From Cercophora sp. LCS_1 (taxonomy: Eukaryota > Ascomycota > Sordariomycetes > Sordariales > Lasiosphaeriaceae), in contig JAPZLL010000009.1 of NCBI GenBank assembly GCA_036250225.1, positions 992,001-1,056,000 on the forward strand: a stretch of 64,000 nt of DNA. The letters run 5' to 3'. This document shows positions 12,431 through 22,750 of the stretch, in pieces; within the stretch, counting starts at the first letter, position 1, and each line of letters begins with the position of its first letter. The notes under the pieces were generated by a model. It saw only the letters and a program-made list of their open reading frames with translations. It was not told the DNA's origin and made no database searches. Made by a program: the position numbers and the translations under genes.

Positions 12431-15400
12431 ATGGAGCAAATACACGGTGTCGACGTGAGCTGGATGACCCACGGGAATCCAAAAGGTCCGCTTCTGCCCC
12501 CTGATTGCCCACTATCAACTGACACCTTCCTGTTCAGACAAGAGCACCAAAATCGCAACCCGCCGTCGTTCCCTTTCCCAGCCAGCGCGCGACTCTGCCA
12601 TACCCTCCAGCCTAAATCCAAGCTCCAGCTCTCCTTCCCTCGCGACCCTCACAACTACCAACTCGCCGCCCCCGACGCCTTCACCGACCCGACCAACTGT
12701 AACAAGGACATCGTCGGACGAGAAGCGGCCCTCAGTGGTCCCACAGCGTCGGGGCTCCTGGTTCTCCAATATCTCGTCTAAGTTCTCGTCGTCTCAATCT
12801 CCGCCACAACCCCAGGCCAACACCGCTTCGCCCAAACCGGCCGAGCTCAGCGTGCCGCGTTCCAACCCAGTCAAGAATGCTGTATTACAACATGCAACGC
12901 GTCCCGAGGGCGAGGGGCCGTACACACCTGCGCCACCACGCGGGGGGTCGAACCAAGCCGGCGGCGGGATCCTACATGTCTTTCGCAGGTTGTCTTCCGG
13001 GAGCGTGACGGGAAGCAGTGGGGCTGGAGTCAAAGGCGCCACCAGCGGAGGAAACCACGGGTTAGTAGAAAGAAAGGTCCTGAACGTAGACCGGCACAGG
13101 GAGAGATGTGGTATTGGAGGATTGAAGGAAGCGCGATTGAGGCGAGTAGCTTTCTGCGTGGATGTCGAGGTCGCTCCATCACCAAGATACAGCGAGGATG
13201 GAGGGAAGTCAAAAAAAGGGGGCAAAGAGTTGAAGAAGAAAGAGAAGGGCGAAGGTGAAGCGCTTAAAAACCCCAAGGGGGTAGAGAACAGCAAGGAAGA
13301 AGGCGCGGTGAAGGTGGAAGGCGAGGTTGTAGAAGCTCTTGGGGATACGAAGCCGCCTGATAAGGTCGACGGCGGCAGTAAAAAGAAAGAGAAGAAGAAG
13401 AAGAGCGAAGAGGAGAGGAAGGCCAGGAAAGAGAAGAAGAGAAAGCTGGCCGAGGCCAATGGCACGATACCGATGGAGTTGCATTTGGATAGTGGCGACG
13501 AGTCGTCCAGCAGCGCCACCGTTCCGCGACCCGAAACGCCCAAGACACAAGCTGTACCAACGACGAACCCTGTTAGGATATATCGTCGCTGTTGCCAGCT
13601 GAGGGAGACACCGATCCTCAAGAAGATCACCGAGCAACTTACTGACCCAGCCAACTCGGGTAGCGAGGTTGGCATGGTAGAGAAGCTGGACTTGACGGGA
13701 TATTGGATGCAGTTGCCAGATCTGGTGACGCTGGGAGATTATCTTGCCGTTGTCCCCGTCAGAGAGGTCATTATGGATAACTGCGGCCTCACAGACGAGG
13801 GGTTGAGAGTCATCCTCGCGGGTCTTTTGGCCGCGAGGAGAGTCACGACGGCACGACGAAGAAAACACCTGAGCGAGTCCGATGGCCTTGTCAAACAAGG
13901 TGGCGTCGTAGAACGTCTAGTGCTCAAGAACAACAAGCTTGGGCCCGAGGGGTGGAGACACATTTGCTTGTTTCTCTACCTCTGCCGAACCCTGAAGACT
14001 CTCGATCTTTCCGGGGTGCCGTTCCCAAAACCTCCCAAAGAGGGCCCCAATGGCGTCGTACGACCGGAACAGGACCTGTGTGGTCTCTTCTCCCGTTCTC
14101 TTAGTGAACGACTTGGCGGGTCGACCATCAGCTTGTTGAATTTGGGGCAGACAGGCCTGACCACAAAACAGTTGGGGATAATCATTGATGGTGTGATCAA
14201 ATGTGGTATCAGGAGGCTTTGTCTGGCGCACAACGATATCGACCCCGAGGGTCTGGAACATATCGCGCGTTTGCTCAGAAGCGGCGTGTGTGAAGGACTG
14301 GATTTGGGTGGAAACGATCTGAGAGACCAGCTTGCGGTGATTGCAGACGCGGCGATTACGGTCGAGAACAATCCGCTATGGGCATTGAGTTTGGCGGATT
14401 GCAATCTCAAGCCGTCAAGTCTCTGCAAGTTGCTGCCAAAGCTGATCAAGCTGGATCACTTCAGATTCATTGACCTCAGCCATAACCATGACCTGTTTAG
14501 CTCGGAGCCGAGCGCCATCTCGGTTCTCAGGAGGTAAGTTCTGAACACGTCTGTCAGGGAAATGTGCTAAAAAGAACAGATACTTGCCTAAGATGCAAAG
14601 CCTAAAACGAATCCACCTAGCAGATTGCTCCATGACTCCAGAGCAGGTCATTGCACTCGCTGAGATCCTGCCCGAGATTCCAGGACTGGCACACATCAGC
14701 TTCTTGGAGAACCCCGCACTCGTTGACCTTGCAACGAATGCCGACACTGATGAAACGAAAGAAGAGGCCTGCGCGCTGTATGCCTCGCTGCTAGCTGCGG
14801 CACGTGTGTCGGGGAGCTTGGTGGCTGTGGACATTGAGGTTCCCAGCGAACAGTCGGGTGACCTCGTCAAGGCCATGGCCAAGCATGTCGTTGCGTACTG
14901 CCTACGGAATATGGAGCTAGCAGCAGTTACTGCGACGGAAGCTGCTGACGTTCCAGAGCCTGAGTACCCCGAGGCACTGCAGCGTCTTGTTGGCCATGAT
15001 GTCACGAAGCCAGAAGACGATTTGGATGCTGCGCCAGATGAGGACTACGTCATTGGTGGCACGGGCTTGGTCAAGGCCCTAGCATGCTGCCTGAATAATC
15101 GCGGAGACGAAAGCAGACGACAGTCTGGCGAGTTTATCAGGGATGTGGAGAACGGAATACCCGCGCAGCCAAGGACGGCAGGATTGCCAAGCGGAAAGGC
15201 AAAGGAGACGTCGAAGCATTTGCTGTCAACAGCCAGGAAGATCCGGATGCGTTTGCAGCCTGCCATCGTGAAGGCGAGAGGTGTGGCTGGTGGCGAGACG
15301 CATGCTTACCGTAAGTACTTCCTCTCTAGGACTGCGAGATATGGAGACTAATGATGTACAGACCGATTGATCTTCTTGGATAACACGCTGCAAGGCATCA

Positions 15401-15993
15401 TCAAGCGCTTCGAGGATGAATTCCCAGATGCTCGCGAAGCGGCTGGCAGTGCGATCGGCCTGTCATCGTCGGTCGAAAATGCCAGCGAGAAGCAACTCAG
15501 CGCATCTCTTTCGTCGGTAGAGGACGGTGTGCTTCACAAAATCAATACAACTACCATCTCGGACGGCGAAGACGAAGCGGAGGGCGACACTCAAATCCGC
15601 TCGCCCGCAATAGCAAGGACCAACTCGATGTTGAGCCTTTCCTCCAAGGCGCTCGCAAACGAGGAAGGTCGCGTCCTTCGCGCAGGACACCAGTTCAGAG
15701 CAGGCTTTGTTAAGCCTGAGCACTACGCACTCTTGTCAGGAATCGAACTGGTCGGGCGTGATCCGAACCATGTCCGCATGTTGCATGAATTGCTGGACGA
15801 ATTGCATGATGAGACTTTACGAAAAGAGGTAGAAGAAAAGGGTGTAGTCAGCGTGTTCCAGGAGAAGAAGGGTGAGATTATCAGGCGGCTGAGAGAAGCT
15901 GACCCGGCTCATTGGGACCGGTTTGTCGAGAGTCAGGTTATGGCGAGGAAGAATGTCAAGTTGGGAGAGGGGCTGGACACTGTGGAGGTGTGA
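12431..15993 (+). CDS. mhp1: MHP1-like leucine-rich-repeat protein (microtubule/cell-wall biogenesis)
   Basis: Four exons (12431-12485, 12538-14533, 14580-15310, 15362-15993) encode about 1137 residues. The protein starts MEQIHGVDVSWMTHGNP, and the DVxW element matches the N-terminal motif of yeast MHP1 as I recall it. A Ser/Pro-rich segment follows, then a Lys/Glu-rich stretch at about residues 242-322. The signature IYRRCCQLRETPILKKI sits near residue 369, where yeast MHP1 has a similar YTRCCHLRE segment. Ribonuclease-inhibitor-like leucine-rich repeats run from there to about 760 (LDLSGVPFP, LCLAHNDIDPEGLEHI, LDLGGNDLRDQ, FIDLSHNHDL). The C-terminus carries GIELVGRDPNHVRMLHELL. Yeast MHP1 is described as microtubule-associated, and fungal relatives are annotated as cell-wall biogenesis proteins. 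The role here is inferred. The first intron donor (GTCCGC) is weak, but the junction restores the frame. Confidence 0.82.
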
Positions 15994-17788
15994 GCAACTT
16001 GTGAGTGGGCGACAGTGATGGGATGGATGAAGTTTTTTGCCCTGCAGGGAAGGATGCCCAGGGAAGGGACTGGATCGAAAGTTGTTATTGTGTGGACCAT
16101 CAGTTTTTATATACATCAGGGGTTTGGTATGCCTTTAATCGATAGCTTAGCGTGGGGCGGAATACATTGTTGGTTTTTGGACACTCCTATTTGCGTTTGG
16201 TTGTCGGGTATTCCTCCTTGTGTGTGGGTCTGTTTACTTGCTCAGGGGTGTTTATGTTGACGGGAAGGGGAGGGGAATGACTGAATGGGGAGAAAGAGGG
16301 AGACGAGAGGGGAGGAACAAGCAACAAACCCTGAGAAGATATACATTCAAGGGACGGAAACTGTATCACTTCGGGGGCGGTGGAAATTGCAGCGAGAAAA
16401 AAATATTTGTAGAAGCGCAATGTGGTTCGCGCGCGCGCACGAATCCAAATGCCCGTGGTCCGCACCTCCAGGCGAGGCAGGCAAAAGCAGATTGTTTGCC
16501 TTGCATTAGATCCCCAATACAAAAGAGGCGGTAAGCTTTCCATTTCGAACTCTCAAGTCTGTGTTCCCGCGATTGGCGACTCGAGCTGCGCGGCTGGACT
16601 CTGCGCGCTGGGCTTTGAGGGCTTTGATCCGTCATATTTTGGCTGTGGCATGATGACGACTCTGTTTGCTATGGGAGGGCGTCTTGAGAGTTGAAAATCG
16701 CAGTGATTTTTGGCCCGATATCGCACACCACAAATTTTCGAGGTTTGATTTGGGGAGGCTCGACGTATGATGGCCTTTAAATCGGCGGTGCGAGCGAATG
16801 AACGCCATAGAGTTAGTCGAATGGGTTCAGCTGGCCGCTCGTGCCCCCTGGACGTGGTTTGGCTGGGAGTGGCGTAACGACTGTGCTCATGAAAGACCTC
16901 TTGCGGAGTGAAAATTGCAGTGTTATCGCTCAGGACCGGCCGCAGAACCTGCCACACATGCATACAGAGCGACAGCCCTACGGGTCCCTCCGAGGATGAT
17001 TTTGCTGGGGGTAGTCCGACGGCCGAGCTGATGGAAGGCCTCGTTCGGAGCCAAAAATGCAGCGATGGATTGATTTAGCCTCGCGGCAAGCACCGCTTCG
17101 CGGGTCTTGAGCACGATATCGCACCGATTTTAGCCACATGTGTGACAGCCTTGCTATTCCCTCTCGGCGTGGTTTGGCCGGGAAGCGGTGCGACAACTAT
17201 CATTGAAGCCCTCTTTCAGCGTGAAAGTTGCCGTGATTCCAGAATAGCACCACTTTTCGACCCGGAGTCAGCCGGTCATGAACAGTTGTGTTGTCCCACA
17301 TGGCCATGTTGGTATATGCTAGCTACAACTTTGTGTACCTCATTTGAGGACTTCCACCTCAATTACGTATGTTATAGCTGTTTAAATCGGAACTTGAGCT
17401 ACACTGTTAGTTGGCACACCTAATTTCTTGCTTGGTTCCTCGTCAAAGGGTTGCGTTTAGCATTGATGAGCCTGTGTGGCACGCTCAGGGATATCGGTGC
17501 AGTCCAGTGTGCGACACGACACAAGGAGGGGCCAGGCGAAGGGAGGTAATCTCCTCTGGGGTGAAAAATGCTGTGAGTTTTAGGTATCCTTTGGGTATCA
17601 ATTAGGAAGCCATATGTATGCCGGTCCTCTTGTCTGACTGGCTACCTATATTTCCAGTCAGGCTGCGTTGTGGGGCACCGATGTATTTTCGTGTTACAGT
17701 TACCACTACCAGCTGGTGATTGGGATGGGACCGTCTGGATATTAACGATACTACGGAAGTCTAGACAACTTGCCAGTCATCAGGGCAC
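15994..17788. other. intergenic region with a decayed repeat array
   Basis: 1.8 kb between the MHP1-like stop and the stop of the facing peptidase gene. Apart from the repeat array listed separately (16381-17600), I see no gene. The ORFs here are short and on both strands, and none has a recognisable protein signature. Confidence 0.6.
16381..17600. repeat. degenerate array of repeats with a GTGAAAATTGCAGTG core
   Basis: A core close to GTGAAAATTGCAGTGAT recurs on the + strand near 16381, 16691, 16909, 17051, 17221 and 17561. The copies near 16909, 17051 and 17221 are preceded by a partly conserved arm. Two of them read GTGGTTTGGCTGGGAGTGG (about 16855) and GTGGTTTGGCCGGGAAGCGG (about 17169). 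A GATATCGCACC element occurs at about 16718 and again near 17112. Spacings are about 310, 218, 143, 170 and 340 bases. The copies differ strongly, so this looks like an old, decayed tandem family or remnants of a repeated element, not a fresh satellite. Confidence 0.6.
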
Positions 17789-20700
17789 TCAGTCCTCCAT
17801 ATCGTCGTCACTACCAGACATGTCATCCATCAGCGCATCTTCCTCGTCGCTCATATCGTCCTCATCCTCATCCTCATCCTCATCGCCCTCGTCTCCAGCA
17901 CCCAGACCATAGTCATCGTAGTAGGCCGTCAGCGGGCTCGTCTGGGTCTTGTATCCCATCCTCTGAAGTGACTTGACCACGTTCTGTCATACATATTAGT
18001 TACCAACCTCGCGCCAAAAAAGTCCACAGGGACGAATTACCTCTTCCATTGTCGGTGCGCACGTCACAACAATGTTGCTCTTGCCAGGCTCGAACACAGG
18101 CAGGATGATGTCCTTGAGGACAGCCACGATATCAGCCCCAGTGACCTTTCTCACCTTGGCCAGGAGCTGCCGGCTCCAGTCGGGAGCCAGACCGCGGACA
18201 ACGGTCGTGACAAAGTTTTGCTGCGCCGCGGCCGCCATCGTGGCTTGCTCATTAGCGGTGTCGAGAACAATGCCGCTGATGGCGACTTCGACCAGGTGGC
18301 GGTCGAGGGGCTCTTCTCCCGAGGCAAGCCTGGCCACAATGTTGCGGCTAGCTTCGAGGGCTTTGCTGGCGTCTGGGGATCGGTATACCTTATACTGAAT
18401 GAGGCCAAAGTCGACCTCATGTCCGAACGAAGTGCCGTAGGCCAGGCCATTGCCGCGAACAGCCGTCCAGAGTGGGCCTTCGACGGCCTCGAGATAGCCC
18501 AGGGCTACGAGATAGGCAGGAATGCGGGCGTCGGTGTAGGACTCGATACCCTTTGCTGTGCTGACGCTGTATGAGTTGTCGAGGGTGATCATGGGCACAA
18601 CGACGCTGCCAAAATTGCCTGGGGTTTTACCCTCGGTGTTGAGCTTCGAGTAGGGCTTGGGGATCGGAAGGATCTCTTTGCTCGTTTTGAAGTCCGGGCT
18701 TTTGGTGAGTTTGTCCCACACCGCGACGGGGTTAGCAAGCTTAGCTACATCGGCCGTGACTAGAACTCGGGTGTTCTGGAAGGTGAAGAGGCTCCGACGA
18801 AGCTCCTCGAACATGGTGACCACTTTCTCGGGCTCTGTCTCGAGCAGCTTCCGAAGGCCACGAAGATATCTAGTCTTCACGAGTGTTCGCTTGGCGACAA
18901 AATAGGACTCGGACTCCATGTGGATGGCTGCGTCGACTTCGACAGACATACTCCGACCATCTCGTTTGGCTTCTGGGATGTCCGCCAATTGCTTTGCCAC
19001 TGCCGCCTTGATGCGTTCTGGGTCAAAGATGATGTCGAACATGAGGTTTTGAAGCCATTCAATAGTCGTCTCGTACTTCTCCTTCTCAACTTCGAACTGG
19101 CAAACCAAACCCTCATAGTCACCAAGGCGAGAGGCACTGAGGAGTTGGTAGCCAATGGTGTCCTTCTCCAACTGCTTGACCACGTCTTCAAACTCGACAC
19201 GTGTGCCGTTGCGAGTGACAGGTGAGTTGAAGAAGATGTCTCTGAATACAACCAACAGGGGCTTCAGTTGGAGCGGAACCTCGGAGGTCCCGAAGTGGAC
19301 CGTAAGATGGACGAAATTGGTGGGGACATCTTCAAACTGGATGAAAAGAGGGAGTCCCTGAGGGGCAGCATCGATCAACCTTTGGATGGGATTCAAGGGA
19401 GTACTAAGATCCTTTGCCCTCCCTGATCTCGCCGTAGTCGACTCGATGAAATGAATCGATTCCGTTGTCGGAACCGGCCACTGGTCCAGCACCTCGGGCG
19501 GAATTGGCTTCTCGTTGTTCTTCTTGGCCAACTCCAATCTCTCTCCAAGCTTTTGAAGGCCTTCAGGTCCAAGTTCCTCTTTTCTCTTTGCAACTCGGTC
19601 GCGCTCGGCATTCTTGACCCGCTTGGCGAGTTCCTCGGATGGCTTGCCCAGAATAGAGATATGATGGGCGTCGGAGATCCACTTCCTGAGGAACTCGCGC
19701 CACTGCTCGTCAGTCCAAGACTCGAGTGCGTCAAGCTCGTCTAGGTGCTTGAGGCTGTCCAGAGTAGACCCATCCCGATTTCCAAAGAGGTAGTCAGTGA
19801 TGAGGTTGCTGGCGTAGAATTGCTCCTCTCCCTCAGCCTGGAACCTGATCTGACGACGCTCCCGTTGAATGCACTCCTTCATGTAGCTCATGTCAAGCGG
19901 GTTTGCCGCTACTTCTTTCAAGAGCGAGATCAAGCGTTGCTCAACGAAGGCGAGCTTCTCAGTAGCCACGCCGGTCGGCTGAAACATAACCAGGGACCTA
20001 GGGCGATCATACCGTGATGTTGTTACGGAGCTAGCCAGCTGTTCTCTTTCAACCATGATGTTCTCCAGGACAGACACCGAAGACCCACAGAGATATGTCA
20101 ACAGAATCTCCATGCCCATGGTTTGCAGCATATCGATGCAGCTAGGGCCGAAGAAGGCGACAGCAATCTCGCCTATGGACTCATCATCCTCTGGAAACTC
20201 GACTGTTTCGACGACAGTGCGATCTAGAAGGGCGCCTTGCGGTGTATCAACAAAAGGTCTAAAGCACTGACTGTTAGAAAATCGTAACAAAAGAAGGTGG
20301 GAGCTCTCAAGAAAGCCTCACCTCTTGAAATTGAGATCCGGCTGCGGAACTGCACCCTCGATGCTCGTCTCAAACTTGTCGAGAATCTCAAGGAGATTCT
20401 CATGGTCGACTTCGCCAACAACAATGACGGCTAGATTCTGCGGCTGGTACATGGATTTGTGGAATTCGCGAATCCTCTGGGGGGTAAGAACTCTGAGCGC
20501 CTCAGGCATGCCGCCAGTCTCATATCTGAACCCCACGTTTTCGGGGTAAAGCAGATGATGAACGCGTCTGCTGATGAGCTCACTCGCCATCCACTCATAC
20601 GCTTGCATTTCGGCGTACACCACGCCCGCATCATTGCCTTCGCCATCAATGTGGTGAACCTCAGTGAGACAAGCATCGTCGGTGATGTTGGGCAAGAGGA

Positions 20701-21079
20701 CATGCTCAAGATATACCGGCAGGATCTGAGCAAAACCATCCCAACCAGCGGAGTCGAGGGTGTACGCCGTATGATCCACGGCAGTCCAGGCATTGGTGGT
20801 TGAGTACGCCCGGCCGGACAACTTGTCCAGCAGACCCTTGTATTTGTAGCTTGCGGAGCCCATAAACACAAGATGTTCTAGTGTGTGGGGAGAACCAGAG
20901 TCATCAAGAATCTCGGTGGCCAGAGTGAAATAGCCGTTGACTTTGGGGCCTTTTCTGTCAGCCACGATGACCCTCATGCCAGTTCTCTCCGACTCATACT
21001 GAGTGATGTTGGTCGGAGCGTAGTCGAGCTGGAAACTTTGAAGCTTGCGGAACCGCGGTTCCTGAACTTGGGGAGACAT
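17789..21079 (-). CDS. M16 family metallopeptidase (SDD3/YOL098C type)
   Basis: Three exons on the minus strand (20322-21079, 18041-20258, 17789-17983) encode about 1056 residues. The inverted zinc motif HTLEH is at residues 65-69 within GSPHTLEHLVFMGSASYKYK. The supporting downstream glutamate region is around GNDAGVVYAEMQAYEW. This identifies an insulinase-superfamily enzyme of the large, cytosolic, four-domain type, related to yeast YOL098C/SDD3 and fission yeast Mug138. Substrates are unknown, though such enzymes cut peptides in a closed chamber. The C-terminus ends in a strongly acidic tail coded by GAG/GAT repeats (17797-17910). The ATG at 21079 is the first in frame, as the frame above it starts only with TTG. 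The introns are 63 and 57 bases. It is divergent from the ZW10-like gene and convergent with the MHP1-like gene. Confidence 0.9.
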
Positions 21080-22750
21080 CTTGTAAAGATGAAAGGATCG
21101 CAACAATCCACGAATTGGGTTTCTGAAAAACTAATTAGCGGGTTGTTGCACTTGCTGCGCAGGCTGAGGGCGAGACGACAGGTAGTGGTTCACTGAGTAA
21201 CTAGAACCATGGGCTGGGATTTGGCTAGTCGAGGAAGAGTCAGGATAGCCCGCGCTGCTGCCCCACCCTTGGCCAACGTCTGGGACATAAGTGGCGATAC
21301 AAAACATGAAGTGAAAAAGGAGTAGGAGAACGAGGGGTCGGCCCGCCATGGGGGCCAGAATCCAGCCCATGGTGAAAGCCTCAAGGTTGCGCCAATGCAT
21401 ACCGACTATTGACGTCGTGCTGGAACATGACTATAGCAACGAGTGCAGCAACCGCCCCATAAAGGAGCGTTTGCGGGCCCAGCGAGCCCTTCCCCTGTCT
21501 TGACATATTGTGCTGGGGATATCAGGCCGAGGGGAGGGAGCTCGCAGGTAAGGACGAGGGAAGGCAGGCTAAATGGAGGGGTAAAGGAAGGGGACTGTCG
21601 ACGGGAAGACCAACTACTCGTCTCAAATACATGAAGCTGATTTGATCTTTGCACTGGGGGAGGACGGGGTAACGGAAACCAGGGCAGTTGGGATGCTCGT
21701 GATACGAGACGGAGGTTTGCTGACACACATACCGGCGTTGCAGATGCAGAAGAGGACGGCTCTGGCAGGTTGCCTGCGCGCCTGTCCGCAAACTGGCCAA
21801 GACCCAATGAGGCGTGGTTTGCAGCTACCTAGCTCGGCCTAGGAGCTCCTGAGACGAGCTGCTGGACGCGGGGCGATGAGCTGCAAGAAGAAAAGATAGA
21901 TGGAAGAGCCACACATACACAAAGGTGGGGAGCGTCTGTGTGACTTGGTGGAAGTTGCGATAGCTTCCCGTTCGGAGACGCAAATGCAAACGCTTGGCAA
22001 AAGGGTCGAGGAGAATTATGGGGCCGACGGGCGGAATTCAAGAGCACGCACTAATATTCCATTAAGGTATACTGGTCCTGCATCGCGACTGCTTTGAACC
22101 CCCAATTTTTCCCACCATCCGTGTCTGCCCGACACGCACACGACGACGCACACCGTGATGCTGAACCACACCGCTCTGGCTCGGGCTCAAATCGGCGCTG
22201 TAATCTGACATTGGAAGGAAGTCTGACACGAGCTGCTTATTTTGGCATTGATGTCTAGATTCGTGAAATTTATTGCAGCATCAGGAACGTGGGCTAGCTA
22301 CAGGGTAGATCCTTACAATGATGAGCCGTAGAGAAATGCCACAGTAGGTAGTTCACAAGTTCGTTGCGTCTGATCTCTGCCCTGGTGCCCCTCCTGCCCC
22401 TCTTTGCGTGAGGGCGTCGATAAGAGCTTGCTTAGGCGCTGGCTGCAAGCCTATTGGCTGCCAAGCCGAATCTCTTAAGCGCCAAGCGCGATCGATGTCA
22501 CCGCCGGCAAGTTGGAGCTTAAGCCAATCAGGACCCAGTGTCTTGATGCGTTCATGACATGCTGGCCGACTTGCAAGTTTCTCGAGATCGTCCAAGTTGC
22601 AAAAAGGATCCCAACCTTGCCACACTCTTGTTTTGGAGGATTCGGAGAAGAAAGGCGTCTTTAATAAGTTGGTTGACAAAATTGCCGGCCTGCACGCTCG
22701 CGCAACTTGCACCCTGCGACCGAGTCGGATGCCCATCCCCCATCACCACA
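21080..22750. promoter_or_regulatory. divergent intergenic region between the M16 peptidase and the ZW10-like gene
   Basis: 1.67 kb between two divergent start codons. On the minus strand a TTAGTTTTTCAG tract at 21121-21132 just before the peptidase start looks like a splice acceptor, so its leader may contain an intron. A minus-strand 127-codon frame with a true ATG (22353-22736) abuts the ZW10-like start and is discussed in the findings. No RNA gene is seen. Confidence 0.5.

Noticed and set aside
12794..13675. 293-codon frame antisense to the MHP1-like gene
   Set aside because: It is a poly-Phe/Ser/Leu shadow of the Lys/Glu-rich coding stretch on the + strand.
17797..17910. GAT/GAG triplet repeats read as a possible microsatellite
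   Set aside because: They code for the acidic C-terminal tail of the M16 peptidase in frame and are listed with that gene.
21131..21400. 89-codon minus-strand frame with a hydrophobic segment (VLLLLFHFMFCI)
   Set aside because: It lies in the likely leader of the M16 peptidase gene, has no family resemblance, and runs into an acceptor-like tract. It is more likely leader sequence than a membrane protein.
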